Of a DNA stretch of 64,000 nt, positions 32,194 through 41,306 are shown one piece after another; the first letter of the stretch is position 1; every line of letters begins with the position of its first letter. The stretch covers positions 1 through 64,000 of the forward strand of contig CP166702.1 in the NCBI GenBank assembly GCA_051414805.1, read 5' to 3'. This stretch comes from Xenophilus sp003671765. GTDB taxonomy: Bacteria; Pseudomonadota; Gammaproteobacteria; Burkholderiales; Burkholderiaceae_C. The notes under the pieces are model-generated. The model did not search any database. It saw nothing but the letters and a program-made list of their open reading frames with translations, and had not been told where the DNA came from. A program made the translations under genes and the position numbers.

Positions 32194-33426
32194 TCAGAGG
32201 GCGCCTGCGGTGCGCAGCGCGTCGATCTCCGCCGCCGACAACCCCATCTCGCGCAGCACCTCGTCGGTGTGCTGACCCAGCGCGGGCGGTGCGCGGCGCA
32301 GCACGGGCGGGGTGGCCCCAAGGCGCAGCGGACTGGCCACGCCGGTGATGGCCGCAATGCCGTCGCCCGCATCACGCGGCAGCGAGACGGCCAGGCCGCG
32401 CGCCTTCACCTGCGCGTCGTCGAAGGCGGCGCCGATGTCGTTGATCGGGCCGCAGGGCACGGCCTTGTCCTCCAGCAGCGTGACCCACTCGGCGGTGGTG
32501 CGCGTGCGGGTGACCGCCTCCATGGCGGGGATCAGCACGTCGCGGTGCTTCACGCGCAGCGTGTTGCTGGCGAAGCGCGCGTCGGCCGCCCACCCGGCCT
32601 GGCCCGCCGCCTCGCAGAAGCGCGCGAACTGGCCGTTGTTGCCGATGGCCAGCAGCATGGCGCCGTCCTTCGTCGGGAAGTCCTGGTAGGGCGCAAGGCT
32701 GGGGTGCGTGTTGCCCTGGCGCTGTGGCGCCTTGCCGGTGTTGAGGAAGGCGCTGGCCTGGTTGGCGAGGATCGCCATGCCGACATCGAGCAGCGCCATG
32801 TCGATGTGCTGGCCCTGCCCCGTCTGTTCGCGCACGCGCAGCGCGGCGAGGATGGCCGTGCTGGCGTAGCAGCCGGTGAAGAGGTCGGTGAGCGCCACGC
32901 CCACACGCAGCGGCCCGCCGCCGGGCTCGCCGTCGGGCCGGCCGGTGATGCTCATCATGCCGCTCATGGCCTGGATCATGAGGTCGTAGCCGGCGCGTTC
33001 GGCATACGGGCCGTCGTGGCCGAAACCGGTGACGCTGCAATACACGAGCCGCGGATTGGCGGCGCGCAGCGTCTCGTGATCGAGCCCGTACTGCTTGAGC
33101 CCGCCGGTCTTGAAGTTCTCGACCACCACGTCGGCCTGCGCCGCCATGCGCTGCAGCAGGGCCTGCCCCTCGGGCGTCGCCATGTCGATGGTGACCGACC
33201 GCTTGTTGCGGTTGCAGGCGGTGAAGTAGGTGGACTGCGTCGTGTCCTGGCCCGCCTCGTCCTTGAGGAAGGGCGGCCCCCAGGTGCGCGTGTCGTCGCC
33301 CATGCCGGGGCGTTCGATCTTGACCACGTCGGCCCCCAGGTCCGCCAGGATCTGGGTGCACCACGGGCCGGCGAGCACGCGCGAAAGGTCGAGGACCTGG
33401 ATACCGTCGAGGGCTGCTGGGGTCAT
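32194..33426 (-). CDS. Class III CoA-transferase (CaiB/BaiF), probable glutarate CoA-transferase
   Basis: A 410-residue family III CoA-transferase. The N-terminus GIQVLDLSRVLAGPWCTQILADLGADVVKIE and TACNRNKRSVTID are classical; the catalytic Asp is expected in the MIQAMSGMMSITG/YDLM region. The gene lies downstream of glutaryl-CoA dehydrogenase on the same strand, so the most likely reaction is succinyl-CoA- or glutaryl-CoA-linked activation of glutarate, as in human SUGCT. A long inverted repeat (33445-33546) separates the two genes and may set their relative expression. Confidence 0.85.
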   Translation of the reverse strand: MTPAALDGIQVLDLSRVLAGPWCTQILADLGADVVKIERPGMGDDTRTWGPPFLKDEAGQDTTQSTYFTACNRNKRSVTIDMATPEGQALLQRMAAQADVVVENFKTGGLKQYGLDHETLRAANPRLVYCSVTGFGHDGPYAERAGYDLMIQAMSGMMSITGRPDGEPGGGPLRVGVALTDLFTGCYASTAILAALRVREQTGQGQHIDMALLDVGMAILANQASAFLNTGKAPQRQGNTHPSLAPYQDFPTKDGAMLLAIGNNGQFARFCEAAGQAGWAADARFASNTLRVKHRDVLIPAMEAVTRTRTTAEWVTLLEDKAVPCGPINDIGAAFDDAQVKARGLAVSLPRDAGDGIAAITGVASPLRLGATPPVLRRAPPALGQHTDEVLREMGLSAAEIDALRTAGAL

Positions 33427-33444
33427 GGAAATTCGGGTACCGGA

Positions 33445-33546
33445 ACGCGAAGGGCGCGAAAGTTACGCGAAGGGCGCGAAAGAAACATCCAAGATTTTCT
33501 TGTTCTTGCTTTCGCGTCTTTCGCGAAATCTTCGCGCCCTTCGCGT
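33445..33546. repeat. 38-bp imperfect inverted repeat built from a duplicated 20-bp unit
   Basis: The left arm has two tandem copies of ACGCGAAGGGCGCGAAAG at 33445 and 33465. The right arm, 33509-33546, is the reverse complement at 33 of 38 positions, ending TTCGCGCCCTTCGCGT. The spacer is 26 bases and AT-rich. In the gcdH to CoA-transferase intergenic RNA this would form a very stable stem-loop, a candidate attenuator, processing or stabilising structure, or a repeat-element insertion. Confidence 0.85.
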
Positions 33547-33560
33547 ACGGATGTCCGCTT

Positions 33561-34760
33561 TCAGTTCGAGAACGCCGCGATCCCCGTGATCGCACGGCCG
33601 AGGATGAGGGCGTGCACATCGTGCGTGCCCTCGTAGGTGTTGACCACCTCGAGGTTGACCAGGTGGCGTGCCACGCCGAACTCGTCGCTGATGCCGTTGC
33701 CGCCCATCATGTCGCGCGCCATGCGGGCGATGTCGAGCGACTTGCCGCAGTTGTTGCGCTTCATGATGGAGGTGATCTCCACCGCGGCGATGCCCTCGTC
33801 CTTCATGCGGCCCAGGCGCAGGCTGCCCTGCAGGCCCAGCGTGATCTCGGTCTGCATGTCGGCCAGCTTCTTCTGGATCAGCTGGTTGGCGGCCAGCGGG
33901 CGGCCGAACTGCTTGCGGTCCAGCACGTACTGGCGGGCACGGTGCCAGCAGTCCTCGGCGGCGCCGATCGCGCCCCAGCTGATGCCGTAGCGCGCGCTGT
34001 TCAGGCAGGTGAAGGGGCCCTTGAGGCCCTGCACCTCGGGGAAGGCGTTCTCTTCGGGCACGAAGACGTCGTCCATGACGATCTCGCCGGTGATGGACGC
34101 GCGCAGGCCCACCTTGCCGTGGATGGCCGGCGCCGAGAGGCCCTTCATGCCCTTCTCGAGCACGAAGCCACGGATCGGGCCGACGGCGCCGCCTTCGCTC
34201 ACTTCCTTGGCCCAGACGACGAAGACGTCGGCCACCGGCGAGTTGGTGATCCACATCTTGTTGCCCTTGAGGCGGTAGCCGCCGTCGGTCTTGTAGGCGC
34301 GGGTGGCCATGCTGCCGGGGTCGGAACCGTGGTCGGGCTCGGTCAGGCCGAAGCAGCCGATCCACTCGCCGCTGGCCAGCTTGGGCAGGTACTTCTGCTT
34401 CTGCGCCTCGGAGCCGAATTCGTAGATCGGCACCATCACCAGAGACGACTGCACGCTGGCCATGGAGCGGTAGCCGGAATCGACGCGCTCCACTTCACGG
34501 GCGATGAGGCCGTAGCAGACGTAGTTGAGGCCGGGGCCGCCGTACTGCTCGGGGATGGTCGGGCCCAGCAGGCCCAGCTCGCCCATCTCGCGGAAGATCG
34601 TGAGGTCGGTCTTCTCGCCGCGGAACATCTCCAGCACGCGCGGCGCCAGCTTGTCCTGGCAGTAGGCGTTGGCGGCATCGCGCACGGCGCGCTCGTCGTC
34701 GGTGAGCTGCTGCTCGAGCAGGAAGGGGTCGTCCCAATGGAAGGCGGCTTTGGTGGCCAT
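33561..34760 (-). CDS. gcdH: Glutaryl-CoA dehydrogenase
   Basis: A 399-residue acyl-CoA dehydrogenase. Features specific to GcdH are LGLLGPTIPEQYGGPGLNYVCYGLIAREVERVDSGYRS at the N-terminus, CFGLTEPDHGSDPGSM, WITNSPVADVFVVWAK, and VNTYEGTHDVHALILGRAITG, which carries the catalytic Glu. It oxidises and decarboxylates glutaryl-CoA to crotonyl-CoA in lysine, tryptophan and benzoate-derived catabolism, passing electrons to ETF. ATG 34760 (MATKAAFHWDDPF) is the family start. It is divergent from a LysR gene and upstream of the CoA-transferase. Confidence 0.93.
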   Translation of the reverse strand: MATKAAFHWDDPFLLEQQLTDDERAVRDAANAYCQDKLAPRVLEMFRGEKTDLTIFREMGELGLLGPTIPEQYGGPGLNYVCYGLIAREVERVDSGYRSMASVQSSLVMVPIYEFGSEAQKQKYLPKLASGEWIGCFGLTEPDHGSDPGSMATRAYKTDGGYRLKGNKMWITNSPVADVFVVWAKEVSEGGAVGPIRGFVLEKGMKGLSAPAIHGKVGLRASITGEIVMDDVFVPEENAFPEVQGLKGPFTCLNSARYGISWGAIGAAEDCWHRARQYVLDRKQFGRPLAANQLIQKKLADMQTEITLGLQGSLRLGRMKDEGIAAVEITSIMKRNNCGKSLDIARMARDMMGGNGISDEFGVARHLVNLEVVNTYEGTHDVHALILGRAITGIAAFSN

Positions 34761-34957
34761 GTGTGCGGTCTCCGACAGGCTGTGCGCGATGCGCGGCGAT
34801 GGACAAGGGGGAAAGGCTGCCATCGTACGACCGCCGCCGCGCCACGGGCAAACGAGAATTCCACATCCAGATATGCTGTTCGCTCATGTCTTGGAGCGGG
34901 TGTCCGCCCTGCAAACCCCACATCGCTCACGGTCCAACTATGTAGCCGCCGAATACC

Positions 34958-35854
34958 ATGCGCCGAAAAATCCCCTCGACCCAGTCCCTCGCCTGCTTCG
35001 AGGCCGCCGCGCGGCACGAGAGCTACACGCGCGCCGCGCAGGAACTGGCGCTCACGCAGAGCGCCGTGTCGCGCCAGATCGGCGCGCTCGAGGAATTCAT
35101 GGGCCTGGCCCTGTTCCGCCGCACGCGCCACGGCGTGCAACTCACGGCCGCCGGCGCCGACTACGCGCGCCAGATCTCGCGCCAGCTCGACGCCATGGAG
35201 CGCGACACGCTGGACGCCATGGCGCGCCAGGGCAGCGGCGGCGCGCTGCAGCTCGCGGCGGTGCCCACCTTCGCCACGCGCTGGCTGATCCCGCGGCTGC
35301 CGGCCTTTGCGCAGGAGCATCCCGACGTCACGGTCCACATCGAAACGCGCACGCGGCCCTTCCTCTTTGCCGACTCGCCTTTCGACGCGGCCCTGTACGC
35401 GGGCACGGCCGAGCAGGCGGCCAACTGGGCCGGCACCCGTTCCACCGTGCTGATGCACGAGGACGTGGTGCCGGTGTGCAGCCCCGCGCTCATCGCGCCG
35501 AAGCGGCAGCTCACGCCCGCGGCCGTGGCGCGCCTGCCGCTGCTGCAGCAGAGCACGCGGCCCGAGGGCTGGCGGCAGTGGTTCGATGCCCAGGGCGTGG
35601 AGGCGCCGCGCGCGCGCAGCGGGCCGCGCTACGAGCTGTTCTCGATGCTGGCCGTGGCGGCCGCGCACGGGCTCGGGGTCGCGCTGATGCCGCTGCTGCT
35701 GATCGAGGCCGAACTCGCCCGCGGCGAGCTGGTGGTGGCCTGCCCGCGGCCGCTGCGCGGCGAACGCAGCTATTTCTTCGTCACCCCCGCACGGCCCGAC
35801 GAACGCGGCGTCGTGGCACAGATGCGGCGCTGGCTGCTCGCGCAGATCGGCTGA
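34958..35854 (+). CDS. LysR-family regulator, probable regulator of glutaryl-CoA genes
   Basis: A 298-residue GcvA-like LysR protein. The N-terminus STQSLACFEAAARHESYTRAAQ and LTQSAVSRQIGALEEFMGLALF is the winged helix; the effector domain shows PTFATRWLIPRLPAFAQEHPD and HGLGVALMPLLLIEAELARG. It is divergent from gcdH with about 200 bases between starts. This arrangement is common in Burkholderiales, where the LysR protein (GcdR) activates gcdH, so I infer the same role here. Confidence 0.85.
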   Translation: MRRKIPSTQSLACFEAAARHESYTRAAQELALTQSAVSRQIGALEEFMGLALFRRTRHGVQLTAAGADYARQISRQLDAMERDTLDAMARQGSGGALQLAAVPTFATRWLIPRLPAFAQEHPDVTVHIETRTRPFLFADSPFDAALYAGTAEQAANWAGTRSTVLMHEDVVPVCSPALIAPKRQLTPAAVARLPLLQQSTRPEGWRQWFDAQGVEAPRARSGPRYELFSMLAVAAAHGLGVALMPLLLIEAELARGELVVACPRPLRGERSYFFVTPARPDERGVVAQMRRWLLAQIG

Positions 35855-35990
35855 CGCCGCGCACCCGGTTCAGGGCGGTGCGTCATCCGTTTCAGGAAAA
35901 AAGTGTGTCGTATTCGCCATGCATTGTTATTTGATTGTTTCCTGAGCGCCCGAGGGGGAAGACGAAACGAATGTGTCCACGCATGATGCC

Positions 35991-36018
35991 GGTCCCGGCT
36001 CGCCGGCCTGCCGGGACC
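35991..36018 (+). promoter_or_regulatory. Perfect 9-bp hairpin in the leader of the nucleotide cyclase gene
   Basis: GGTCCCGGC at 35991-35999 pairs perfectly with GCCGGGACC at 36010-36018, loop of ten bases. The stem ends 13 bases before the ATG at 36032, and no clear ribosome-binding site is seen between, so the stem may influence translation. An AT-rich stretch around 35920-35945 is a plausible promoter. Confidence 0.55.
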
Positions 36019-36031
36019 GTTGCGATTGTTC

Positions 36032-37936
36032 ATGTCCGCCACCGCTCCTGCCCGCTCCCCTCGCCTGCGTCGCTTTCGCGTCGATGTCGGCACCATCATC
36101 ACGATGGTGGTGCTGTTCCAGTCCCTGCTGCTGGTGGCGATCGGCTACTGGGGATCGCAGCGCCTGGTGTCGACCATCGGCGAGTCGGCCCACCGCGCCG
36201 ACCACCTGCGCATCGAGGACAAGGTCAACGCCTTCCTGGCCAAGGCCGCCTCGGTGGTGGATGCGGTGGGTGCGGCACCGAGCCTGCGCCCGGCGGGTGA
36301 AGGCGCCGTGCCCACGGCCGAACTGCTGTGGGTGCTGCTGCAGCAGTCGCACGAGCTCGACAGCCTGTACGTCGCCAACGACGCCGGGCGCATGCTCATG
36401 GTGCAGCGCTATCCCGAGGTCGCGGTGCGCCACATCGTGCGCGAGCGCGATTTCACCGTCGAGACCTGGGAGTACAAGCCCGCCGCCGACGAAGGCAAGG
36501 ACACCCAGCAGCGCTACCTGACCGAACGCATCTCCGCCTTCCGCACCCAGTACGAGCCGCGTGCGCGCAGCTGGTACGTGCAGGCGACGCAGAAGGGCGT
36601 GCCGGTCTGGACGGCGCCCTACGTCTTCGCCGCATCGCAGGAACTGGGCGTGACCTACGCCGTCCCCGGCCAGCGCCGCGACCGCGACGGGGCGCAGGTG
36701 CTGGTGGCCTCGGGCGACGTCACGCTGGGCCGCCTGTCGGACTTCGTGCGCCTGTTCAGCCGTGCCGGCTACGGCGACAGCGCGCTGCTCAGCGCCGAGC
36801 ACCAGGTGCTGGCGCGCAGCGACCAGCCCGGCCGCATCCAGGCCCTGGCGCTGCCCGGCAACGGCGTGCTGGGCGCCATCCACGCCCGCATGCTGGCCGA
36901 CGGCAGCGCGCGCGGCACGGTGAGCACGGCCTTCCCGATCGACTTCGACGGCCAGCGCTACCTGGTGCAGACCTCGCGCATCCCGGCCACCAGCTGGCGC
37001 CTGATCAGCTGGGTGCCCGAGGACAAGCTGCTGGGCGGCCTGCGGCGCGCGGTGCTGTGGTCGATGCTGCTGGTGGTGGCCTTCCTGGTGCTCATCGTCG
37101 GTGTCTCGCTGCGCCTGGCCCAGCGCGTGACGGCGCCGGTGGAGAGCCTGTCGTCGATCGCGCGGCGCATCGGCCGGCTCGAGCTGGACGGCCTGCCGCG
37201 CGTGGAAAGCCGGGTGCTGGAGATCCAGCACCTCGACCAGGCGCTGGACGACTCGGCGCGCGGCCTCAAGGCCTTCCGCAAGTTCGTGCCGGTCGACGTG
37301 GTCACGCAACTGGTGGAGAGCGGCCACACGCTCGGCCCGAGCGGCGAACCGCGCCGGATCACGGTGATGTTCACCGACGTGGCGGGCTTCACCCGCATCG
37401 CCGAGGCCACGCCCACCGAGGTGCTGGTGCGGCAGATGACGCGCTACTTCAACCTCGCGGCGGCCGTGTTCACGCGCCACGGGGGCACCATCGACAAGTA
37501 CATCGGCGACGGCACGATGGTGTTCTGGGGCGCGCTCGGCGACGTGCCGCACGCCGAGGAGAGCGCCTGCCGTGCCGCGCTGGAGCTGCAGGCCGAACTG
37601 GACGTGCTCAACGCCGAATGGCGCGCCAGCGGGCTGGCGGAGTTCCAGACCCGCATCGGCATCCACACCGGGCCGGCGATCACGGGCGTGCTGGGCTCGA
37701 AGGACCGCCTCGCCTACACGGCCGTGGGCGACACGGTGAACGTCGCCAGCCGCATCGAGGGCATCAACAAGGAACTGGGCACCCGCGTGCTGATCTCCGA
37801 GACCACCTTCGACGGCCTCGCCGGCCGCCTGCCTACCCGCCGCATCGACGCCATGACCATCCGCGGCCGGCAGAAGCCGCTCCTGGTCTACGAGCTGCTG
37901 GAGCCCGCCCCGCCCGCCGCCGCGCCGGCGGCCTGA
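36032..37936 (+). CDS. Membrane-anchored class III adenylate/guanylate cyclase with dCache-like sensor
   Basis: A 634-residue protein. One membrane helix near residues 18-41, a periplasmic region of about 300 residues resembling dCache (ARSWYVQATQKGVPVWTAPYVF; DGQRYLVQTSRIPATSWRLISWVP), a second helix near 345-368 and a HAMP-like linker precede a C-terminal class III cyclase domain. The latter has VMFTDVAGFTRIAEATP with a metal-binding Asp, DKYIGDGTMVFWGA with the second Asp, and YTAVGDTVNVASRIEGI. It likely makes cAMP or cGMP in response to an external ligand. ATG 36032 is preferred over TTG 36020. Confidence 0.88.
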   Translation: MSATAPARSPRLRRFRVDVGTIITMVVLFQSLLLVAIGYWGSQRLVSTIGESAHRADHLRIEDKVNAFLAKAASVVDAVGAAPSLRPAGEGAVPTAELLWVLLQQSHELDSLYVANDAGRMLMVQRYPEVAVRHIVRERDFTVETWEYKPAADEGKDTQQRYLTERISAFRTQYEPRARSWYVQATQKGVPVWTAPYVFAASQELGVTYAVPGQRRDRDGAQVLVASGDVTLGRLSDFVRLFSRAGYGDSALLSAEHQVLARSDQPGRIQALALPGNGVLGAIHARMLADGSARGTVSTAFPIDFDGQRYLVQTSRIPATSWRLISWVPEDKLLGGLRRAVLWSMLLVVAFLVLIVGVSLRLAQRVTAPVESLSSIARRIGRLELDGLPRVESRVLEIQHLDQALDDSARGLKAFRKFVPVDVVTQLVESGHTLGPSGEPRRITVMFTDVAGFTRIAEATPTEVLVRQMTRYFNLAAAVFTRHGGTIDKYIGDGTMVFWGALGDVPHAEESACRAALELQAELDVLNAEWRASGLAEFQTRIGIHTGPAITGVLGSKDRLAYTAVGDTVNVASRIEGINKELGTRVLISETTFDGLAGRLPTRRIDAMTIRGRQKPLLVYELLEPAPPAAAPAA

Positions 37937-37953
37937 GCACTGGTCGCCCAGGC

Positions 37954-37984
37954 GCGTTTCGACGCAAAAGCGACGGCGAAACGC
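37954..37984 (+). terminator. Hairpin behind the cyclase gene
   Basis: GCGTTTCG and CGAAACGC form a perfect 8-bp stem with a 15-base loop, 18 bases after the cyclase stop codon. No U-tract follows, so it is a weak terminator candidate or mRNA 3'-end stabiliser. Confidence 0.4.
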
Positions 37985-38057
37985 CGGAAAGCGAGACGTA
38001 AGCAAAAGTTTCGGCTAGATTCGATGCCTCGCCGACCGTGGCGGAGGGAATACACAG

Positions 38058-38717
38058 ATGAAGAAGTGGATGGGCATCGCCTGCGCCCTGGCAATCCTGG
38101 CGGGCTGCGCCGGCCGGCCCCCGACCGGCCCGGGTTCCGGCTACGGCGCCGACTACGTGCCCGTGGTGCTGCCGAACAACGTGCCCGCCGCCACCTACGA
38201 GGCCGACGTCGCCGCCTGCCAGAAGACGGCCCGCAGCTACACCTTCGCCACCCCCGACGAGCACCGCGACGCGCTGTTCTTCCTCAACGCGGTCACCCTC
38301 GGGGCCGCCGTGGCCATGCCGTCGGGCTGGGCACCGACGCTGGCCACCACCGGCACCACCTGGGGCCTCAACAACGGCTTCGAGTACGGCGTGTACTCGC
38401 CGCAGCGCGCCGCCTTTTATGCCCGCCAGGAAAGCGCGATCGCCAACTGCATGGCGCGCAAGGGCTACCTGAACGCCGACCCGAGCGTCGTCGTCACCTG
38501 GACGCCGACGCCGGCCGCCGCGGTGAAGGGCCTGCGCCGCACGGGCGTCGACACCTACAACGCCGAGCAGGTGGCCAAGGCCAGCCGCTGCACCGCCACG
38601 CCCTTCGCCAACCTGGTGGGCAAGGGCCCGGGCTACGAGAACTACACGGTGCCCTGCGACGGCGGCCGCATCCTCGCGGTGCGCTGCACCTTCGGCAACT
38701 GCCGGCCGAGCAGCTGA
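38058..38717 (+). CDS. Hypothetical lipoprotein, 219 aa
   Basis: A 219-residue protein with a classical lipobox: MKKWMGIACALAILAGCAG, Cys at residue 17. The mature part has PVVLPNNVPAATYEADVAACQKTAR, a central hydrophobic Gly/Ala region (LNAVTLGAAVAMPSGWAP), and several Cys residues (AACQ, NCMARKGY, SRCTATPF, VRCTFGNC). The spacing NCMxxKGY is shared with other envelope proteins of unknown role. No named family is recognised. A strong terminator-like hairpin follows at 38756. Confidence 0.75.
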   Translation: MKKWMGIACALAILAGCAGRPPTGPGSGYGADYVPVVLPNNVPAATYEADVAACQKTARSYTFATPDEHRDALFFLNAVTLGAAVAMPSGWAPTLATTGTTWGLNNGFEYGVYSPQRAAFYARQESAIANCMARKGYLNADPSVVVTWTPTPAAAVKGLRRTGVDTYNAEQVAKASRCTATPFANLVGKGPGYENYTVPCDGGRILAVRCTFGNCRPSS

Positions 38718-38755
38718 CACCCGCGGCCGGCACGCGCCGGCCGGTCGGATGGAAC

Positions 38756-38790
38756 CCACGGGGCGGCCCATCGGCCGCCCCGTGGCGTTT
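38756..38790 (+). terminator. Strong 13-bp hairpin terminator
   Basis: CCACGGGGCGGCC (38756-38768), loop CATC, GGCCGCCCCGTGG (38773-38785) is a perfect stem, followed by CGTTTCC. It lies 39 bases after the lipoprotein stop codon and is the most convincing intrinsic terminator in the window. Confidence 0.75.
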
Positions 38791-38947
38791 CCGGTGCCGA
38801 CGGATTCGCGGCGAATCGGCTCGCAGCCCGCGCCAGGCGGGCGCGAAGCGCTGTCGAGCCCGGAGCGACAGCACGATCCCCGCCGGCGCGGCACACTCGG
38901 CAGGGCGCGGCGGCCCCGCATGCCGCGCCTGGCCGACAAGGACCCCC

Positions 38948-40240
38948 ATGGAGACAACGCCCCCCCGCCCGGCGCGCCTGCCGGATTCGCGCTATGCCGT
39001 GATGCGCCTCATCGTCACGCTGCTCATCATGACCGTGGGCAGCAGCGGCATGTACGTCGTGTCCGTCGTGCTGCCGGCCGTGCAGGCCGACTTCGGAGTG
39101 GCGCGCGCCGAGGCCTCGCTGCCCTACACGCTGCTGATGGTGGGCTTCGGCCTGGGCGGCGTGGTGATGGGCAAGCTGGCCGACCGTTATGGCGTGATGT
39201 GGCCGCTGCTGCTGGGCGCCGTGGGCGTGGGCACGGGCTTCGTGGCCAGCAGCTTCACCGGCGGCATCCTCGGCTTCTCGCTGGTGCAGGCGCTCTTCAT
39301 CGGGCTGGGCAGCGGTGCGGTGTTCGCGCCGCTGGTGGCCGACACCTCGCTGTGGTTCGTCAAGCGGCGCGGCATGGCGGTGGCGGTGTGCGCCAGCGGC
39401 AACTACGTGGCCGGCGCGGTGTGGCCGCCGATCGTGCAGCACTTCGTCGAGGTGGCCGGCTGGCGCCCGACCTATGTGGGCCTGGGCATCGTCTGCGGCG
39501 TGGCCATGGCCGCCCTGGCGCTGTGCCTGCGCGAGCGGCCGCCGGCGCTGGCCGCGGCGCCCGGGGCCCGGCAGACGGGGGCGTCGCCGGCGGTGGCCGC
39601 CGGCATGCGGCCCTTCGGCCTCAGCCTGGGCATGGCGCAGGGGCTGCTGTGCGTGGCGGGCACCGCCTGCTGCGTCGCCATGGCCATGCCGCAGGTGCAC
39701 ATCGTGGCCTACTGCACCGACCTGGGCTACGGCGCCGCGCGCGGGGCGCAGATGCTGTCGCTGATGCTGGCCTGCGGCATCGTGAGCCGGCTGGTCTCGG
39801 GCGCCATCTGCGACCGCATCGGCGGCCTGCGCACGCTGCTGCTGGGCTCGGTGCTGCAGGGCCTGGCGCTGCTGATGTTCCTGCCTTTCGACGGGCTGGT
39901 GCCGCTGTTCGTGGTGTCGGCGCTGTTCGGGCTGTTCCAGGGTGGGATCGTTCCCTCCTACGCCATCATCGTGCGCGAGCATTTCCCGCCCGCCGAGGCC
40001 AGCGCGCGCGTGGGCACAATCATCGGCTGCACGCTGCTGGGCATGGCGCTGGGCGGCTGGATGTCGGGCAAGGTGTTCGACCTCACCGGCAGCTACCACG
40101 CGGCCTTCGTCAACGGCATTGCCTGGAACCTGCTGAACATGGCGATCGCCCTCACGCTGCTGCTGCGCACGCGCGGGCGCCTGCGGGGAGCGCCCGGCAC
40201 GTTTGCACTCGGCAACACGCCGGCCCGGGCGCGGGACTAG
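38948..40240 (+). CDS. MFS transporter
   Basis: A 430-residue major facilitator protein with twelve hydrophobic segments. GVVMGKLADRYGVMWPLLLG is the loop 2-3 signature, and SRLVSGAICDRIGGLRTLLLG its C-terminal equivalent. The overall pattern (VQADFGVARAEASLPYTLLMVGFG) resembles oxalate/formate antiporter-like and monocarboxylate MFS proteins; substrate unknown. ATG 38948 is near the first membrane helix and follows a 230-base interval with the terminator of the previous gene. Confidence 0.88.
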   Translation: METTPPRPARLPDSRYAVMRLIVTLLIMTVGSSGMYVVSVVLPAVQADFGVARAEASLPYTLLMVGFGLGGVVMGKLADRYGVMWPLLLGAVGVGTGFVASSFTGGILGFSLVQALFIGLGSGAVFAPLVADTSLWFVKRRGMAVAVCASGNYVAGAVWPPIVQHFVEVAGWRPTYVGLGIVCGVAMAALALCLRERPPALAAAPGARQTGASPAVAAGMRPFGLSLGMAQGLLCVAGTACCVAMAMPQVHIVAYCTDLGYGAARGAQMLSLMLACGIVSRLVSGAICDRIGGLRTLLLGSVLQGLALLMFLPFDGLVPLFVVSALFGLFQGGIVPSYAIIVREHFPPAEASARVGTIIGCTLLGMALGGWMSGKVFDLTGSYHAAFVNGIAWNLLNMAIALTLLLRTRGRLRGAPGTFALGNTPARARD

Positions 40241-40290
40241 ACTGGTCGGCCTGCCTTGTCGGCCCGCCCGCCAGCGAGCCCTTCCTGCCC

Positions 40291-40647
40291 ATGAAGTCCC
40301 TGTTGTCGCTGCTGCTGTCCCTTGCCGGCCTGCTCGTGGCCACCACCCCGGCCGCGCACGCGGCCACCGGCTGCGAGCAGCTGCGTTCGGAGGTGGAAGG
40401 CAAGATCGCCGCGGGTGGCGTCACCCGCTTCAGCGTCACGGTGGTCGACGCCAATGCGCCGGTCACCAGCGGCAAGGTGGTCGGCAGTTGCGAGCTCGGC
40501 AGCAAGAAGCTGGTCTACGAGACGACGCCCGCAGCGCCCGGCACGCCCACGGCGGCCGCGCCCGCGGCCAGGAGCCCGGGCAGTGAGCGCATCCTCACGG
40601 AGTGCCGCGACGGCACGGTGTCGATGGGCGGTGCCTGCAAGCCCTGA
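40291..40647 (+). CDS. DUF1161-family exported protein
   Basis: A 118-residue protein with a signal peptide (LLSLLLSLAGLLVATTPAAHA) and a DUF1161 core: GCEQLRSEVEGKIAAGGVTRFSVTVVDANAP followed by GKVVGSCELGSKKLVYE. The two conserved Cys probably form a disulfide. After residue 80 there is an Ala/Pro-rich linker and a short Cys-containing tail (TECRDGTVSMGGACKP) that also occurs in related proteins. Function unknown; envelope localisation is likely. Confidence 0.85.
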   Translation: MKSLLSLLLSLAGLLVATTPAAHAATGCEQLRSEVEGKIAAGGVTRFSVTVVDANAPVTSGKVVGSCELGSKKLVYETTPAAPGTPTAAAPAARSPGSERILTECRDGTVSMGGACKP

Positions 40648-40671
40648 GGGCGCGGGCCCGTCACGCCCCGG

Positions 40672-41256
40672 TCAGCGGCAGACCTGGGTCGAGTTGATCT
40701 GGCGGCAGGTCCTGCCGTCGCCGTTCTGGTAGCGGTCGATCTGCCCCTTGCGGTTGGTGTGGTTGCCCAAGGTGTCGGTGCAGCCGTTGGCGTCGCAGTT
40801 GCGGATCGTCGGGCGCATGTCGCGCGGCGGCGGTGCCGGCCGGCCGTGGTAGCCGCCGCCATAGGGGTACCAGGTGTCGGCCACGACGCCCGGCTCGCCG
40901 CGGTCGCTGTAGCGCGGATCGGGCGCTGCCTCGCGCGCATTGCCGCCGCGGCCGTCGATGATCGCCGCGCCCGCCGGTGGCTGGACGGGCCGGCTGGCCC
41001 CGTCGACCGCCTCCTGCTGCAGCTGACGGGCGCGGTTCACGCTGTCGAGCTGATCCTGGGCCGCACGCTCGCTCGCCGCATAGCCGGGCGGGGCCGCCTC
41101 GGGCACCGGCACGTTGCCGGTCGGTTTCGAGCCCGCGGGGCAGGCGGCCTGGTCGGTGTAGCTGACCTTGCCCGCCGCATCGGTGCAGCGCAGCACGTCG
41201 GCGTGCACACCCGCCGTCGCAGCGAGGAGGACGAAGCAGAAGGCAAGGCGTCGCAT
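40672..41256 (-). CDS. DUF4124-domain exported protein
   Basis: A 194-residue protein with signal peptide (MRRLAFCFVLLAATAGVHA) and the DUF4124 motif just after it: DVLRCTDAAGKVSYTDQAACPAG. The rest is low-complexity and Pro/Gly-rich, ending with a small Cys-rich tail (NCDANGCTD ... GRTCRQINSTQVCR). DUF4124 proteins are exported proteins of unknown function that are abundant in betaproteobacteria. It converges with the DUF1161 gene. Confidence 0.8.
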   Translation of the reverse strand: MRRLAFCFVLLAATAGVHADVLRCTDAAGKVSYTDQAACPAGSKPTGNVPVPEAAPPGYAASERAAQDQLDSVNRARQLQQEAVDGASRPVQPPAGAAIIDGRGGNAREAAPDPRYSDRGEPGVVADTWYPYGGGYHGRPAPPPRDMRPTIRNCDANGCTDTLGNHTNRKGQIDRYQNGDGRTCRQINSTQVCR

Positions 41257-41306
41257 GGCGCGATTGTGGCGCGTCGAGCCGCCATACGCACTCGAGGCCT
41301 GCAGCG

